Notes: generated by a model from the letters alone, not told the origin. Shown: positions 1 to 12,066, counted from the first letter of the stretch. The stretch is DNA of 64,000 nucleotides from Agrypnia vestita (GCA_016648135.1 JADDOH010001993.1:1-64000); one strand, 5' to 3'. A program made the numbers and translations.

Positions 1-1018
1 TCATCATCTTCATTAGCGGTGTTCCGGTGTTCCATTCATATATAGTCAGGAGGCGTTCCGATAGTATCATCACCATCATTAGCAGTGTCCCAGTTGTATA
101 TCGTCAGGAGACGTTTCAATAGTATCATCATCATCATCTTCATTAGCGGTGTCCCAGTCACATATCGTCAGGAGGTGTTTCAATAGTATTATCATCATCA
201 TCTTCATTAGCGGTGTTCCAGTCACATATAGTCAGGAGGCTTCGGTAGTATCATCAACATCATCATCATAGCAGTGTCCCAGTCGTATATCGTCAGGAGG
301 TGTTTCAATAGTATCATCATCATTAGCAGTGTCCCAGTTATATATAGTCAGGGGGCGTTTCGATAGCATCATCATCATCATCATCATCACTAGCGGTGTT
401 CCAGATATATATCGTCGGGAGGCGTTGCGATAGTATCATCATCATCATCGTCATCACTAGCGGTGGTTCAGCTTTATATCGTCAGGAGGCGTTTCGATAG
501 TATCATCAACATCATCATCATTAGCAGTGTCCCAGTTATATATTGTCAGGAGACGTTTCAATAGCATCATCATCATCACCATCATTAGCAGCGTCCCAGT
601 CGTATATCGTCAGGAGGTGTTTCAATAGTATCATCATCATCATCATCATTAGCAGTGTCTCAGTTATATATATAGTCAGGGGGCGTTTCGGTAGTATCAT
701 CAACATCATCATCATAGCAGTGTCCCAGTTATATATCGTCAGGAGGTGTTTCAATAGTATCATCATCATCATCATCATTAGCAGTGTCCCAGTTATATAT
801 AGTCAGGGGGCGTTTCGATAGCATCATCATCATCATCATCATCATTAGCGGTGTTTCAGCTATATATCGTCAGGAGTCGTTACGATAGTATCATCATCAT
901 CATTAGCGGTGTTTCGGCTATATATAGTCAGGAGACGTTACGATAGTATCATCATCATCATCATCATCATTAGCGGCGGTTCAGCTAAATGTCATCAGGA
1001 GACGTTTCGATAGTGACA
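1..1018. repeat. Minisatellite of about 60-bp units with embedded TCA microsatellite
   Basis: About 16 copies of a 56-67 bp unit run from the window edge to about 1018. Each unit has a variable (TCA)n tract, a 'tagcagtgtcccag'-like part, a 'tatatatcgtcaggaggcg'-like part and 'tttcgatagta'. Unit length varies mainly through the number of TCA triplets. The open frames seen here (for example a minus-strand frame at 536-778 rich in Met, Asp and Asn) only reflect the repeat and are not credible genes. The array continues left of the window. From 1019 the unit decays, with isolated 'catcatcatc' and 'gatggcagg' pieces to about 1100. Confidence 0.95.
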
Positions 1019-2939
1019 TCATCATCTTCATCAGTGATGGCAGGGTTCCAGTTACACATCAGTCGGAGATAATTAGGCAGATCCCATCATCATCGATGGC
1101 AGGATTCTAGCTGTACACCATTTGGAGAAAATACACCGACATCCCTGGCCAGGGGCTAGGCATATCCCTACTGTCCAGATCCACCTTTCCATCTACTAAT
1201 ACGAGGGGTCATGGCCTCGTGAAACCACATGGCAACCAACCATTACAAGTATTTATTTATGTATTGTATATGTAAGTATATGTATGTATATTATATTTTA
1301 TTAGTATGTATCTATTCGTACGTAGTGTATGAGGGGGCTCTTCACGGGTGGCACAACACCCGTGCGGATGTCTTCCCTCGTCTGGAATGGATTGAACGTA
1401 TTGATGCATACCAGATTATAATAAGTACTACCTGGGAGGGTGATTGCAGTCACTGTAGTGTCGCGAATGGCCAATGGGCTGTAGTTGCTCACAGGCGAGG
1501 GTTGGGGAGCCTAGGAAACTCCCCTTCCCCACTCGCATATTTTTGACTTGACAGGTGGCCCGGGACCATCTTTACAGTAGCTTCAGTATATATACCGTAG
1601 TTTAACTTAGTTTAACCTGGAGGAGTTGGAATTCGGGGGGCAAACTGGCTCTGAGCCCGGACGCCAGACACTGACGCGAGGGATGGTGCGGTACTTTGCA
1701 CAGAAGAGGCCCAACATGAAAAGGCGCATCCAGGCTCAGGTCAACGTATCCGGAACTCGTGTCGGGAGAAGGAAGATGGGATCAGTCACCGATGAGCCTT
1801 TGGGTATGGAGGGGCCGAATTTAAAGCAAACACATTTTTCGCGTACACATACATTTATACATACCTCCCACACCCCCTTTATCCATTAGAACCCAACGTA
1901 CCACTAGAATGAGACATAGGGCCAGATACAGGTGACGGAACTTAGGCCGGCTAGTAAATAAACGTAACAATGTAATTGATATAAAGATAATGCAGAGTAA
2001 ATATAAAAGATCGTCGGGAATAAGCACAGCGAGATAACGGCGGAAGATAAAATTATTAATCAGCGAGGGCGTCGAAGACGGAATCATCCATAGGAGCGGC
2101 TACGAAGGACTCGAGGGCTTTCAGGGGATCTATGTACTCTATATGTGCATGCGCATGTGATAACGGCACGTCACTAACCTTTCCAGTGGATGGCGGTCGA
2201 TCCCATACAGGTAGGACAATGGGGGATCGAGCGGAGAGGGCATGGAAGCAGAGGATCGCGCACTCTGGAAGCGCAGCTACACCAGATGCAGTGGTTCCAG
2301 TCCGTAGGAATGATAGGTAAATAATATAGGGCCACGGAACATAGTATGTTTAGCAATTGCACCGTAGGGCTTAATTGACGTGCTAGGTAGTTTTGTTTGC
2401 GTTTCCATGAACATTCACGAACTTCATACCCCAGTATTTAATTTAAGTTTAGCTTGCGTCAGGGTTACCACAAAACCAATTCATCCCCTATAGTTCGAAA
2501 CAAAAAATTACACAACGTGAACTGGGGAGGTCTTGAATAAAGCGAGGGTGTTTGGAAATACTACGTTAAAAACCGTAGAGCCTTCACCCGACGTAGATAG
2601 ATAGCTTATTTGCCTCTAACAAGGCGTAAACTCAGTTAGGAGTAGGATCGAGCTGAAAGGCGAAGAAGAGGAGCCATCACACGGTCAGTATAATATATAT
2701 TGTATTTACGAAACATTCTTGTGGTGGGAGAAAAATAAAAAATAAATCTTTCTTTTGCGTAACGCAAATTTATGTAAGGTAAAGAAATTACTGTTGAGTG
2801 ATTATTTAAGAATTGTACAATTACATTCTTTATTGGCATTTGTAACCAAAAGAAATGTTCTAAATAATCCTTTTTAAAACCAAATTAAGTAATCAATTAG
2901 AATGACATACAGAAAAACCTAATCCACGAAAAATATTTT
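1019..2939. other. Unrecognised mixed-composition region
   Basis: About 1.9 kb with higher GC than the surroundings between 1320 and 2330. The short open frames here (1229-1546, 1626-1889 and 2132-2320, plus strand) have no domain I recognise and no splice or promoter context. The region could be the 5' part or ORF1 of a decayed retroelement, judging by its composition, but no reverse transcriptase motif is visible. From 2330 to 2939 it is plain AT-rich DNA. Confidence 0.4.
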
Positions 2940-3013
2940 GGCTACTACCGGGATTCGAACCCGGGTCACCTCCTTTCCGGGGCCGATGCTCTGACCACTA
3001 AGCTATAGGAGCC
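2940..3013 (-). tRNA. tRNA-like pseudogene (Thr-like 5' half)
   Basis: On the minus strand a 74-nt cloverleaf-like sequence begins GGCTCCTATAGCTTAGTGG, an A-box-like D arm, and has the T arm CCGGG-TTCGAAT-CCCGG, a perfect B box. The acceptor ends pair at 6 of 7 positions. The anticodon stem does not pair well and the expected U33 is C, so the anticodon cannot be assigned. The 5' half resembles eukaryotic tRNA-Thr. No CCA is encoded, as expected in eukaryotes. It is most likely a tRNA pseudogene or the head of a SINE; a functional tRNA is less likely. Confidence 0.6.
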
Positions 3014-3084
3014 TTGTAGATTTCTTGTAGAAAAATTACAACTTCACAAATATGAATGTGTTCTTGAATTTATTTTTAATCCTT

Positions 3085-3446
3085 TTTAAGTCGAATGCGT
3101 TTCTTACGAACGTTGCCTTAACGGTAAGAGATATATGAATGCTGTCTTAAGTTGTAGAGCATATAAAAGCAGCAATGACGTATATCTCGTGTAAATGCTT
3201 ATTTACAAATTGTTAAAATGTGACTAATTTTAACATTAATTTTAATATATCGGCGGTCATTTAAGTTGGTTATATTTAATTCTTGTCACAATAAATTAAC
3301 TTACCGTCAGGGATATTTTTAGTCGAAAAATATTTCCTTTAACACGACATTGTTTGGATGAGTAGATTAGATTATATTGATTTGTCACTGATACTCTTAT
3401 AGCCTCAAACTGAATTCTACGCGGGCGAAGCCGCGGGCACAGCTAG
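3085..3446 (+). mobile_element. Non-autonomous Helitron, 3' end
   Basis: The segment ends with a GC-rich hairpin (GCGG-gcgaag-CCGC) followed by CTAG and a T at 3447, the classic Helitron 3' terminus inserted before T. It shares the inner motif 'cttacgaacgttgccttaac' with the opposite-strand copy at 8574-8943. Its 5' terminus (TC after A) was not found; the true start may lie further left. Confidence 0.65.
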
Positions 3447-4454
3447 TGATCATATAAATACATCAAAAATGTTCTAAAATACGTTCTTTTGGTGGAACTG
3501 ACGAACGTTGCATTGTGTAAAGCTATCATTTAAGCCAGCTCATACAGGTAATAAATAGCTTCGGCAATTAAAATAGGCATGATGACAGTATTTAAGAATT
3601 AAAAAATAAGTAATTTAAGACAAGAAAATATTTTGAAAGGATTCTAAAAAATGATTCAGTTTTAAGATACACATTGAGATTAATAAGATTTTCAATAAAA
3701 TAAAAGTATAAAATTGTGCGATCCTCCATTTTAACTGAAACACCAGTCAGAGCGAGTGACGTCACGCCTCAGTACCCATCACCGTGTCTTTGAACCGTTG
3801 CCATAGATACAATGCAATGTTTATTGAGGATTGACGTCACGTAGACGAAATGACAGTAGCGGGCGTTTTTGCGATGCGCGATGAAAATACAATTATTTGC
3901 GTAAAAAATTAGTTTCGTACTGAAATAATATTATTTTCGGGAATAGTAGACGTGTACCTACAATATAGAATGTTAATTCAAAACCTGTCATCATGCCTGT
4001 TAGCAATTACATAAAAAAACGTGATTCAGTTTGCAACCCTTGTCCTCGAAATCCCGGAAGGTCAACACCGAATCCAAACTTGAATTTAAATGAGCCATCA
4101 CCTTTAAATTTCCCGCACTCGACGAGATGTATTTCACGGCATCTGCTCCTGCATCCTGCCGCCAGACTCGGAGGATGTTGACAAAATGTGTTCCCCGAAA
4201 GCCTTTCCCGAAAGCCTCTTTCCTCCCTTCGCGCGAAGTTCGCGATGTTCGGCAAACAGACATTACTCACGGGGCCCGCGCGAATCAAGCATTCGTCTCG
4301 CACGCTCGCAGGATTTACACGGAAAGATAAACAAGTGTTCTCGCAGATTTAATCTCATAATCTCCGACACGCGCGGACAAACACACGTGTGAAATGTAGC
4401 TTTGCATTTTTTTTGATACGCAAATAGCGCCACGTCTGCGAATACTTTTTATCT
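3447..4454. other. Unannotated region with two CRE-like palindromes
   Basis: AT-rich to 3720. Two TGACGTCA octamers stand at about 3758 and 3832, in a stretch that could be promoter-like. Sequence at 3990-4400 has balanced GC and overlapping open frames on both strands (62-98 residues), none with a recognisable domain. I see no supported gene. Confidence 0.35.
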
Positions 4455-5265
4455 TCTTCAATAAATGAAAAATGGTTTAGTTTTCATTTTACTCCCTTTC
4501 TTTGTAAATTAAGTTTACCATCGTGTAATTAAATAATTGATTGACTGAAAATGAAACATTTCTAGGCAATTGTCTATGTTAGAAATCTCTAAAAATATCT
4601 CTTTATTATTTGATTTCTTCCCAAATAACCGAAGTGTGCTGTTATCTGTGAACCAATTGTCATAAATTTTAGAAATTCGTAGTGAAGTACCTATTATACC
4701 TACTGACGGAGTAATTCAAATTTTAAATATTCCGTGACGTTATCGGGCCGCTGTTGGTAACTTTTGTACTGATTTCAATTTGAAAAAACCATTAAAAATT
4801 TGAAAAATCCAAAATTATACTATAATTATTTATTTTTTTTACAAAAATTTGATAGATCTTCTTGATCGTCACCACAAGTCTGCTTGCAAAGTTTCAGCTC
4901 GTTAGTATTATGGGCAAAGGGTTAAAAATCGAACCAAAGTTTTTTCGTCAAGGAAATAAGCAAGCAGACGCCAAGAGTTAAAAGAAAGGAATTATAAAAC
5001 TAACACATAAAAACCAAGTTTTTATTTTACACCCTTTACACCCTAAATTAAGTTTACCAACATGTAACAATTGATTGACTGAAAATGAAACATATCTAGA
5101 CAAATATCTATGTGAAAAATTTCTAATAATAATCTTGCAAAGTTTCAGCTCGATTGAATCACGGGAAAGGGGTTTAAAATGGATCCAAAGTTTTTTCGTC
5201 AAGCAAGCAGACACCCCGAGTTAATGTAAAGGAAGTAAAAAAAATTCCAAAAATCCTAAATTATA
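4455..5265. repeat. Dispersed repeat family C, two diverged units
   Basis: Two related stretches (about 4455-4980 and 4985-5265) share 'ctttgtaaattaagtttacc'-like and 'aaagttttttcgtcaag' segments with 'cttgcaaagtttcagctcg'. The same segments recur in inverse orientation at 14680-15060 and partly at 44160-44340. Family identity is unknown; no coding capacity or clear terminal repeats were found. Confidence 0.6.
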
Positions 5266-5704
5266 CTTTAATCAGGCTCCGTGTCTACCAGACGCGTTGA
5301 AATATTTTCATACAACTTCGTAAGAGAGAGAAAAATTGTATTTATAAATAACCAAATATCAATTTCAGCTTCTTTTCAACTAGCTTTATTTACACATAAT
5401 GAATTTAAATATTACGTATTAAATAATAAGAGTAAAGATGACAATTTAAAAAAAATAGGGGGTTAATAAAAACGTGTAGCTACATATGGAACAATTATTA
5501 TTCAGGATTTTCTAATCTTTTGAAAATAAGTCATTCTTTTAATATTAATCAATAAGGGTTTAGAAATTTTACATACAAATAATACAGAATTACAGAAGGA
5601 TAAATAAAAATTTTCGAAATGAGGAAAAGTGCTAATAGTAAAATAAATTTTATAAATAACAGATCTTTTGAGAAAATACCTTTAAAATGTATTAATTACT
5701 TTTA
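5266..5704. other. AT-rich region, nothing recognised
   Basis: Short frames only (for example 61 codons at 5281-5466). No repeat partner within the window was noticed. Confidence 0.4.
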
Positions 5705-6640
5705 AAAATTATTTGCGTATCCTTGTATATATTTCACATCCTCTTTTTCTAAATTATATTTTATCTTATATACTTCACACTTCCTTTTTCTATATTACTG
5801 TTATAACTTTAAACAATTGAAGACCCCATGGCAAGAAGTTGTTAACTAACATTCAAGTCATTTTGAGATAATTAGACACTTGCATTTCGCCTTTGAAAAA
5901 TATGTTTTATTACTAATTCAAGATTAATTTTTAATGATTAATGTCACTAAAGTATTAAAAAAGTATTTACAAAGTAAAAAAAAACGCATTTATGCACAAA
6001 AAATAAAAAATTAATCGTTTTCCCTAAAAAAATGTAGTTAACAACCATTTTTTCGCATCTGGAACTCATTTTCAATAAAATAACACCTTTTTAAAACTGG
6101 TAAAACACGAACATCAAACAACCCTTCAAAATCTATCCATTTTTACTATCCATTATCCAAAATTACAAAATACCTGAAATGTTAATTAATAATACAAAAC
6201 ACGGTATGTACCATTTAAAATTATTGAAAAATAATATATAAGTACATATTATAAAAGTCTTCAAATAAAAACAAATATATTATAGTACTGCCATAATATA
6301 ATTTATATTAACCATAAATATTCCAATCAAATTAAAAGGCGTGTTAATTTCAGAATGATGGCATGAACATATTATTATTGAAGATAACATTTTCTTGCCA
6401 TTAGTAACTGATATGATTTTTATTAAAAAGTGTAGTTAACATGTTCATCCCTATGATTTGAACATTTTCTAAATAAGTTCTGAACTTATTTCCAATGGAA
6501 AGAGCGTGCAATATTAAGTTTAGACGGATTATTAACTTTTAATCAACTATCTATACTATGCCAATTCTGTAATTTTTTGCTGTTTTACTCTTTTGATTTC
6601 TTGTATATATTATTAAGTAAAAGGTACTTCTGTGCCGTAT
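5705..6640. repeat. Repeat E interrupted by a MITE
   Basis: The flanks 5705-5819 and 6542-6640 together match one uninterrupted copy on the opposite strand at about 33510-33665 (shared 'cttgtatatatttcacat', 'caattctgtaattttttgct', 'aggtact'). The element at 5820-6541 is absent from that copy, so this is a filled site and 33.5 kb an empty one. Confidence 0.7.
5820..6541 (+). mobile_element. MITE with AAGACCCC ends, 3'-truncated copy
   Basis: It begins AAGACCCCATGGCAAGAAG and follows the complete copy at 52458-53158 closely through most of its length, including the internal small palindromes around 'aacatgtt'. The right terminal inverted repeat present in the 53-kb copy is missing here. The short repeat 'taactttaa' / 'taacttttaa' at the two edges may be a target duplication. 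Confidence 0.7.
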
Positions 6641-7225
6641 ATTGAAAAAAAAAAAAAAATTTACCTTTTAAATTTGATATTACTTAGTTATTCATATCCT
6701 TTATATATATATTTGATTTTGTTTACAATAAACATAAACAATGTTTATTTTTTTAATTTTTAGTATATGTTTCTAATCGGTCATTGGCCCCGAAACATAT
6801 TAGTATTCTTAAAAAATTAGTGGTATTAATAAAGTATATTCTTGTTAATCTATACATTAATTTTATTCTTACTTAAATTACTTAATCTTATGGAAATGAT
6901 TTTTAAGTATGTGTGGTAAATACAGGGTGTTACTAAGCTAGTCCACAATACCTACATAATACAAGATTCCTACCTAAATTACAAGTTGAAAATATTCAAG
7001 CAAAAATATCCTAACATCAATATTTATGGAAATAAACGACTTCAAAGTTTGCATTTATTTTAATAATTGATTTATTTTCTTTAAAATGTTGATTTATCGT
7101 TACAGAATCTTAAAATTCATTCGCTTCAATATAAGTCATATAAAATTATTAAAATCTTAAATTAAAACCAGAAATTTCTAAAAAATATTTTGTAAAGTTG
7201 TCAAAGTGATTTTTTTTTATATTCC
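6641..7225. other. AT-rich region, nothing recognised
   Basis: Contains an A15 run and short TA-rich tracts. No gene or repeat partner seen. Confidence 0.4.
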
Positions 7226-7486
7226 ATATGTGGGGTATAAAACCAAAGGCAGCAATATTCAAAAAAAAATAATGCAGTCATCGAGGATTATTAATTTATA
7301 ATTTACCGAATTCGAGATTTTATAGGAAACACAGTCTATAAATTTATAGAAAATATTACTTTGGAAGGGATAGATACATAAAATTTAGAATTCGGTATAT
7401 TTTAACAATGTTATCCTCAGTGACAAAATACTTTTTTTTTAAATATTTTTTGCATATTGCTGCCTTTGCTTTTATACCTCATATAT
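7226..7486. mobile_element. MITE with long imperfect inverted ends (family F)
   Basis: Left end 'ggggtataaaaccaaaggca' and right end 'tgcctttgcttttatacctc' are imperfect inverted repeats. Pairing extends over about 70 bp through poly-A/poly-T and the 'cgaggatt' / 'atcctcag' segments. A second, more decayed copy lies at 59211-59435. No coding capacity. Confidence 0.75.
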
Positions 7487-8573
7487 AAATAAATTTAATA
7501 TCAGTAAAACATAAATATTTATAGACTTCCTTACGCGTTTATCATATTAATAGCTTCATCTCTGTGAGACCTCTTTAATTTAACTCAATTAATAATTATA
7601 CCTCTGTGGACAAAATCCCTTCATTGTGTTCTCAGAAAATACTTATAACAATACTGTTAAAAGATTAAAAGCTAGTTATACGTACATTTTTCATTTAAAA
7701 CATGGATCGTAACACGACTATAGAAAATCGGCAGTTTTGACATTGATTATACCAACAGTCAACATACTGCCAGTAGGAAAAATAATATATATATAAAAAA
7801 TAAACTATTCTATTTGCTTTAATATGTTACATAAGTATTTTTAATATAATAAAGACAACGCACAACACTATAACTTGAAGCATTATTATAATTAAATTCA
7901 ATTATTTTTTAGCGATTTGAAGCGTGTAAGCTTTTATAATAGAACTGGCGTTTTAAACCTGTCCTAGGGCGTTATTTTTAAGCGTAGTTTTTTTCTGAAC
8001 TGGATTTTCTTCCATTTTGATTAAAAATCCCTGCCGCCGCTGGCTCCAGAAATCAGGTAGATTTCATCTGTATATGCATGTAGGTACAACTTTACTTTTA
8101 TCTCTTGATCCAATTTGAACGGGGTTATGAATTTGAAATTTTACAAAAAATTGGATCAGATAAAACATGTGAATGAGTGAAGGGATAAGGTCAATATTGG
8201 CAGAATTACGATTTTTTTAAGTTATTAAACAGTCGACATTTTGAAACGAGATTCTTGATTTGGCTGATTTAGGAACATAGCTGAAATATTTACAACATGA
8301 ATTATCGTGTGTACAAATATTTTATATAATTTATTAATTTTCAGTATTTATGTGGAAATTATTTAAGTCCACAGTACTATTTAATAAACAACGTCTTGAA
8401 AAATTGTTTCACTTTTCAATTTTGAAAAACAATGATCGTGATGACCAAAGGATATTTTTATTAATATCAGAAATATTAAATTTCAGTTCTAATTTTCACT
8501 TTCACTAATTAATTATTTTCTATACGGTAAATTTTAACATTTCATATACCTGCATATGTATTTTATATTTATA
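7487..8573. other. AT-rich region, nothing recognised
   Basis: About 1.1 kb of low-complexity-leaning AT-rich DNA. 'ctgccgccgctggctcc' at about 8031 is the only GC-rich patch. No gene supported. Confidence 0.4.
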
Positions 8574-8943
8574 CTAGCTGTGCCCACAGCTTCACGTGCG
8601 TAGATTTTTAGTAATTTTTAGTCATATTTATCAATTTGTGTATTATCCTTAACATATAGATATATGTTGTTGGATTTTTTTATAGAACTTTGAGTTCTAC
8701 AACTTCTTTATAGAAAGTATTTAAATATCTCTTACCGTTAAGGTAGCGTTCGTAAAAAACGCATCGCTCGACCATTGTTTCGTCGACTTTAGTTATAAAA
8801 TAGGTGAGCACGAAAATCACTTTTATTTAAGGGATGATTATAAAACTTATATCCACCCTGAAGGTCTTTTCTAAACATTGGTGAAAGAATTTTTAAAATC
8901 GGATGACTAGTTTAGATTTTTATTGTATATTAGTTAGTATAGA
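8574..8943 (-). mobile_element. Complete non-autonomous Helitron (370 bp)
   Basis: On the minus strand it starts TCTATACTAA at 8943, preceded by A, and ends CTAG at 8574, followed by T. This is the Helitron pattern of insertion between A and T without target duplication. Near the 3' end 'cttcac/gtgcg' and 'gctgtgccc' correspond to the terminal hairpin region, here mutated. It shares inner sequence with the copy ending at 3446. Ends of this type are widespread in lepidopteran genomes. Confidence 0.8.
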
Positions 8944-9274
8944 TGGTTGAATTTTTTGTATTGCTTACGAAGATACCTTTCAAATATTAAAATTTATGGC
9001 ACATGAATTTCACGGATAAGCTCGTAATAAATAACTGTGATATGTTTGTTTATCACTTAGAATATGCACGCGACTAATTTAAATTCGCTACATTATTTTC
9101 TTCGTGTGATGTGAAGCTTTAAAATATTTTACTTAAGTCAAAAAATAAGAAGAAAATGTCAATTTGATACAAATACTGGTGCAATTAAAACACTTATAAC
9201 TATATATTGTTTTTTGAGCTTTGTTTAAACCGTATCTTCAACCTATCTCAACTATCTTAACTAACTAACTAACT

Positions 9275-9475
9275 AACTAACCATCACGCCGTTTCCCCGC
9301 AGGGGTAGGCAGAGAGGGTTGAACGCCACACTCTTCTGTCCTGGCACACCACTTTTGCTTCGGCCACATTCATAGATTTTCTCATACACGTTCTACGGTT
9401 GTTGCGGCTTTTAACAGGGGCATCCTCAAATACTTGTAGTACCTGATCGTGCCAGGTCTTTCGCGGACTGGAAAA
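9275..9475 (-). pseudogene. LINE C-terminal remnant (antisense)
   Basis: The plus strand reads 'ggggtaggcagagagg', 'cctggcacacc', 'cttcggccacattcat' and 'acggttgttgcggc', a pattern I recognise as the reverse complement of a LINE reverse-transcriptase tail region common in Lepidoptera. A diverged relative may lie at 36060-36250. No open frame remains. The assignment rests on recall of the family pattern, not a search. Confidence 0.5.
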
Positions 9476-10078
9476 TTATTCTCTTAATTAAGCTAAGGCA
9501 TTTATACAATTTTAGTACAGTATGGTTATATAGTAGTGAGTGTTTAATGATTCTATATATAAATTTGATTATAATTTGATTCTACTATTGTGATAATTGA
9601 AATTCTTTTTAAATTGTGGAATTTAAGAAGTATATCAACTAAATCACTATAATGAAATTCTACGAATTAACAGCTATAAAATTAGAGATTATAAAGTGGT
9701 TTTTGTTAAACTTAATTAAAACACACTTGAGAGCTGGTTCGACGCTGTTTTATTTTATCAGCCACTAATTTCTGTGTGACAATAAATTATTGTTACATAT
9801 TATGTATTACATAGACACAAATATAAATGTACATATCTTAAACCAACAGTTTTGATAGTATTTTTTTTATTGTTCATTTAAAGAACAACTGGAGAATGAT
9901 TGATGGAAATGGAGATGATGGAGAATGGAGAATGAGAATGATGGAGAATGAGAAGGATGCACAAATTATTGAGATTCATTTTGAATTATAAATTATGAAG
10001 GCTTGATACGATAAAGCTTTTTTTATATTTTCAGTGTATTCAGTGAAATTTGACAATAATACACCTATAAAATTATTT
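9476..10078. other. AT-rich region with a purine-rich GA/GAT tract
   Basis: At 9886-9958 there is an imperfect 'ggagaatga' repeat. The remainder is AT-rich with nothing recognised. Confidence 0.5.
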
Positions 10079-10235
10079 GATCTGTCATTCATATCAAACT
10101 GACTTGTCTATAATTACGTCTATCTATGTCATCCTTTAATTGTGGGAGACATTTAACTATATTTTACTATATTTTGCCCTACCAGCAATAATGTATCCCC
10201 GTTGGATGACTGAATAAAATAAAATAAAAAAACAA
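10079..10235 (+). repeat. Family A element (retroposon 3' end), short copy
   Basis: It shares 'gacttgtctataattacgtc', 'gggagacatttaact' and 'gttggatgac' with copies at 39945-40178 (plus) and 62085-62322 (minus). It ends in an AATAA-rich tail (aataaaataaaataaa). The tail and shared 3' end indicate a SINE or a 5'-truncated LINE. No coding part is present. Confidence 0.65.
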
Positions 10236-10587
10236 TAATTTGAATTTCAGATGAAACCGAGCAGCGAATTAAGCGATGCCTATATTGCAGGTTTATCGTT
10301 GCGATATTTTTAAATCAAATATATAAAAATATAAATGAATCCCATTTTAAAATGTGTATTTTGGATGAGAGTTATATCAATCATTTTTATTTATTTATGG
10401 GAAAACAAACCGGCATACATCACGCCGTCAATACACGCCGCGGCCGGCCATCAAAACGATAAATTCTGCAAACATCGCATTATTTAATTCGAAGGGCTTC
10501 CGCAAAAACAAATCACTTTACGGCAAAAAACAAAACACGCCTGATGATGACAAAACAAGCGAAAGCCCTGACGCAAAAACTCTTCCT

Positions 10588-10720
10588 GGGGTTTGATTTG
10601 ATGAGCGTGGGCTGGAGCTGGTGGGGGTTGGCGGGCGGCTGGCGGGGGGTTGGCGGGGGTGGGCGGGGGTGGGCGGGGCGGGGGGCTGCCCGGGACAGCC
10701 GGGGGTGGCGCGGTTGCCAG
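10588..10720 (+). other. G-rich strand, candidate G-quadruplex region
   Basis: More than ten runs of three or more G, mostly as 'gggggt', 'tggcggg' and 'gtgggcggg' repeats, stand in an AT-rich setting. Plus- and minus-strand frames across it (Gly/Trp-rich or Pro-rich) follow from composition and are not taken as genes. Confidence 0.7.
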
Positions 10721-10879
10721 GGTTACGAAAAATCACTTCACTCGGTTAAAGTTTGCGAGACTCTCGCCGTAGTCGCAATATCGGTTATGAAAGAATCCGA
10801 CGTTGACGAAGCGTATTGTAATTGGAAGGTAGAGAGAAAGAAATAAAAATGTCCTTAGGTTTTCACGGCCGTTCAGAAT

Positions 10880-11062
10880 CTTCTGTGTATAGTTTTCTGG
10901 GATATTCTGCCGTGTGTATGTGACCTCTCTGGCCAACGTTTCGTATCCCATTGCAGGGTCCATCACATCAGCCCTGATGCTGGACCCTGCAATGGAATCC
11001 GAAACGTTGGCCATAGAGGTCACATACACACGGCAGAATATCCCAGAAAACTATACACAGGA
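10880..11062. repeat. 183-bp palindrome with hammerhead-like core
   Basis: Two arms of about 85 bp (10880-10965 and 10977-11062) are inverted copies, sharing 'ttctgccgtgtgtatgtgac', 'ggccaacgtttcg' and 'ttgcagggtcca'. Each arm contains a hammerhead-like string: CTGATGC at 10974-10980, a GGA/TCC stem, then GAAA at 11001-11004 on the plus strand, and the mutated mirror on the minus strand. Consistent with two inverted ends of a retroelement. Confidence 0.8.
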
Positions 11063-12066
11063 GAAAGAAATATTCTCGTATCAAAACTTGGCAATTTTTA
11101 TAAATTTTTGATCTTCAATTCAAGAATATATCAAATTAAGAAAGCGTGAGCCTGAAAGAGATACTCAAATACCTATACTGTTTTATGTGACAAGACTAGA
11201 GCATGACCACAATAATCCCTCGCCCTGTCATTCAGTTCAATTTCGGGAGCTATGACATCTTGATTACCAATATACACTGAATTATTATGTCCAAAACATC
11301 CTAAACAGTCCGGAATGGTGCAAAAACAATTGCCAATGAAATATTAAAATTTTGCGAAGCTTAAAAAGCAAGTAATGGACAGATATTACCATCTGACAGT
11401 TTGACAGATAGAACGGCCGCCATTATTGCTAGGTTTCTTTAGTGCTGCCCGACCAAATTTCAGGAAGACTTGTTAAAAATGTTGTATCTTGAAAATATTT
11501 GAGGAGGCTCTCTGTGAAGGAAGAAACGATCATTACATAGACGATTCTTCGATTCTATAGGATTCCATGGAAGGACACAGCCTTTGATACAATGCAATTG
11601 AGGACAGGCTCGAACAAAAAACATCCCCCAAATGACGAGAGATAAATGCATACACCTGCATATAATTTATGAATGGGCCCCGAGACAGAATCATATAGCA
11701 ATGGACCGATCTTGTTAATAAAATTGGGATCGACTGTTCGTTACATTTGGTAGATTAACCTTTGAACGACCTCTGCATTTTGAGGAATATCAAATTATTT
11801 TATGTATAATTATAATACATATAATATTTTATTATAATGATATCTAGCAAATATAAACACCAAACACCATATGATTATTATGTGTGGTGAGGGATAAACT
11901 CTTTCAATCATATAGGTAGTGTAATCTAATTTAATAAACAATGATAAATAGGTAATCTACTATTTATCTAATATATCGAAAAATAAGCAGTCAAGAAGAA
12001 AGTAAACTCAATCACAAAAGTCAATTTTCCACTAAATGAGAATCCACTCGGCTTCACTGGGAAAAT
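11063..12066. other. AT-rich region, nothing recognised except a 34-bp repeat
   Basis: Contains the left copy (11763-11796) of a 34-bp sequence repeated at 14611-14644. No gene supported. Confidence 0.4.

Noticed and set aside
536..821. Open frames on both strands in the first kilobase
   Set aside because: They are produced by the TCA-bearing minisatellite and repeat with its unit; no start context or domain.
2940..3013. Functional tRNA gene
   Set aside because: The anticodon stem is mispaired and position 33 is not U, although the T arm is perfect.
10733..11111. Two overlapping similar frames on opposite strands
   Set aside because: They mirror each other because of the palindrome at 10880-11062.
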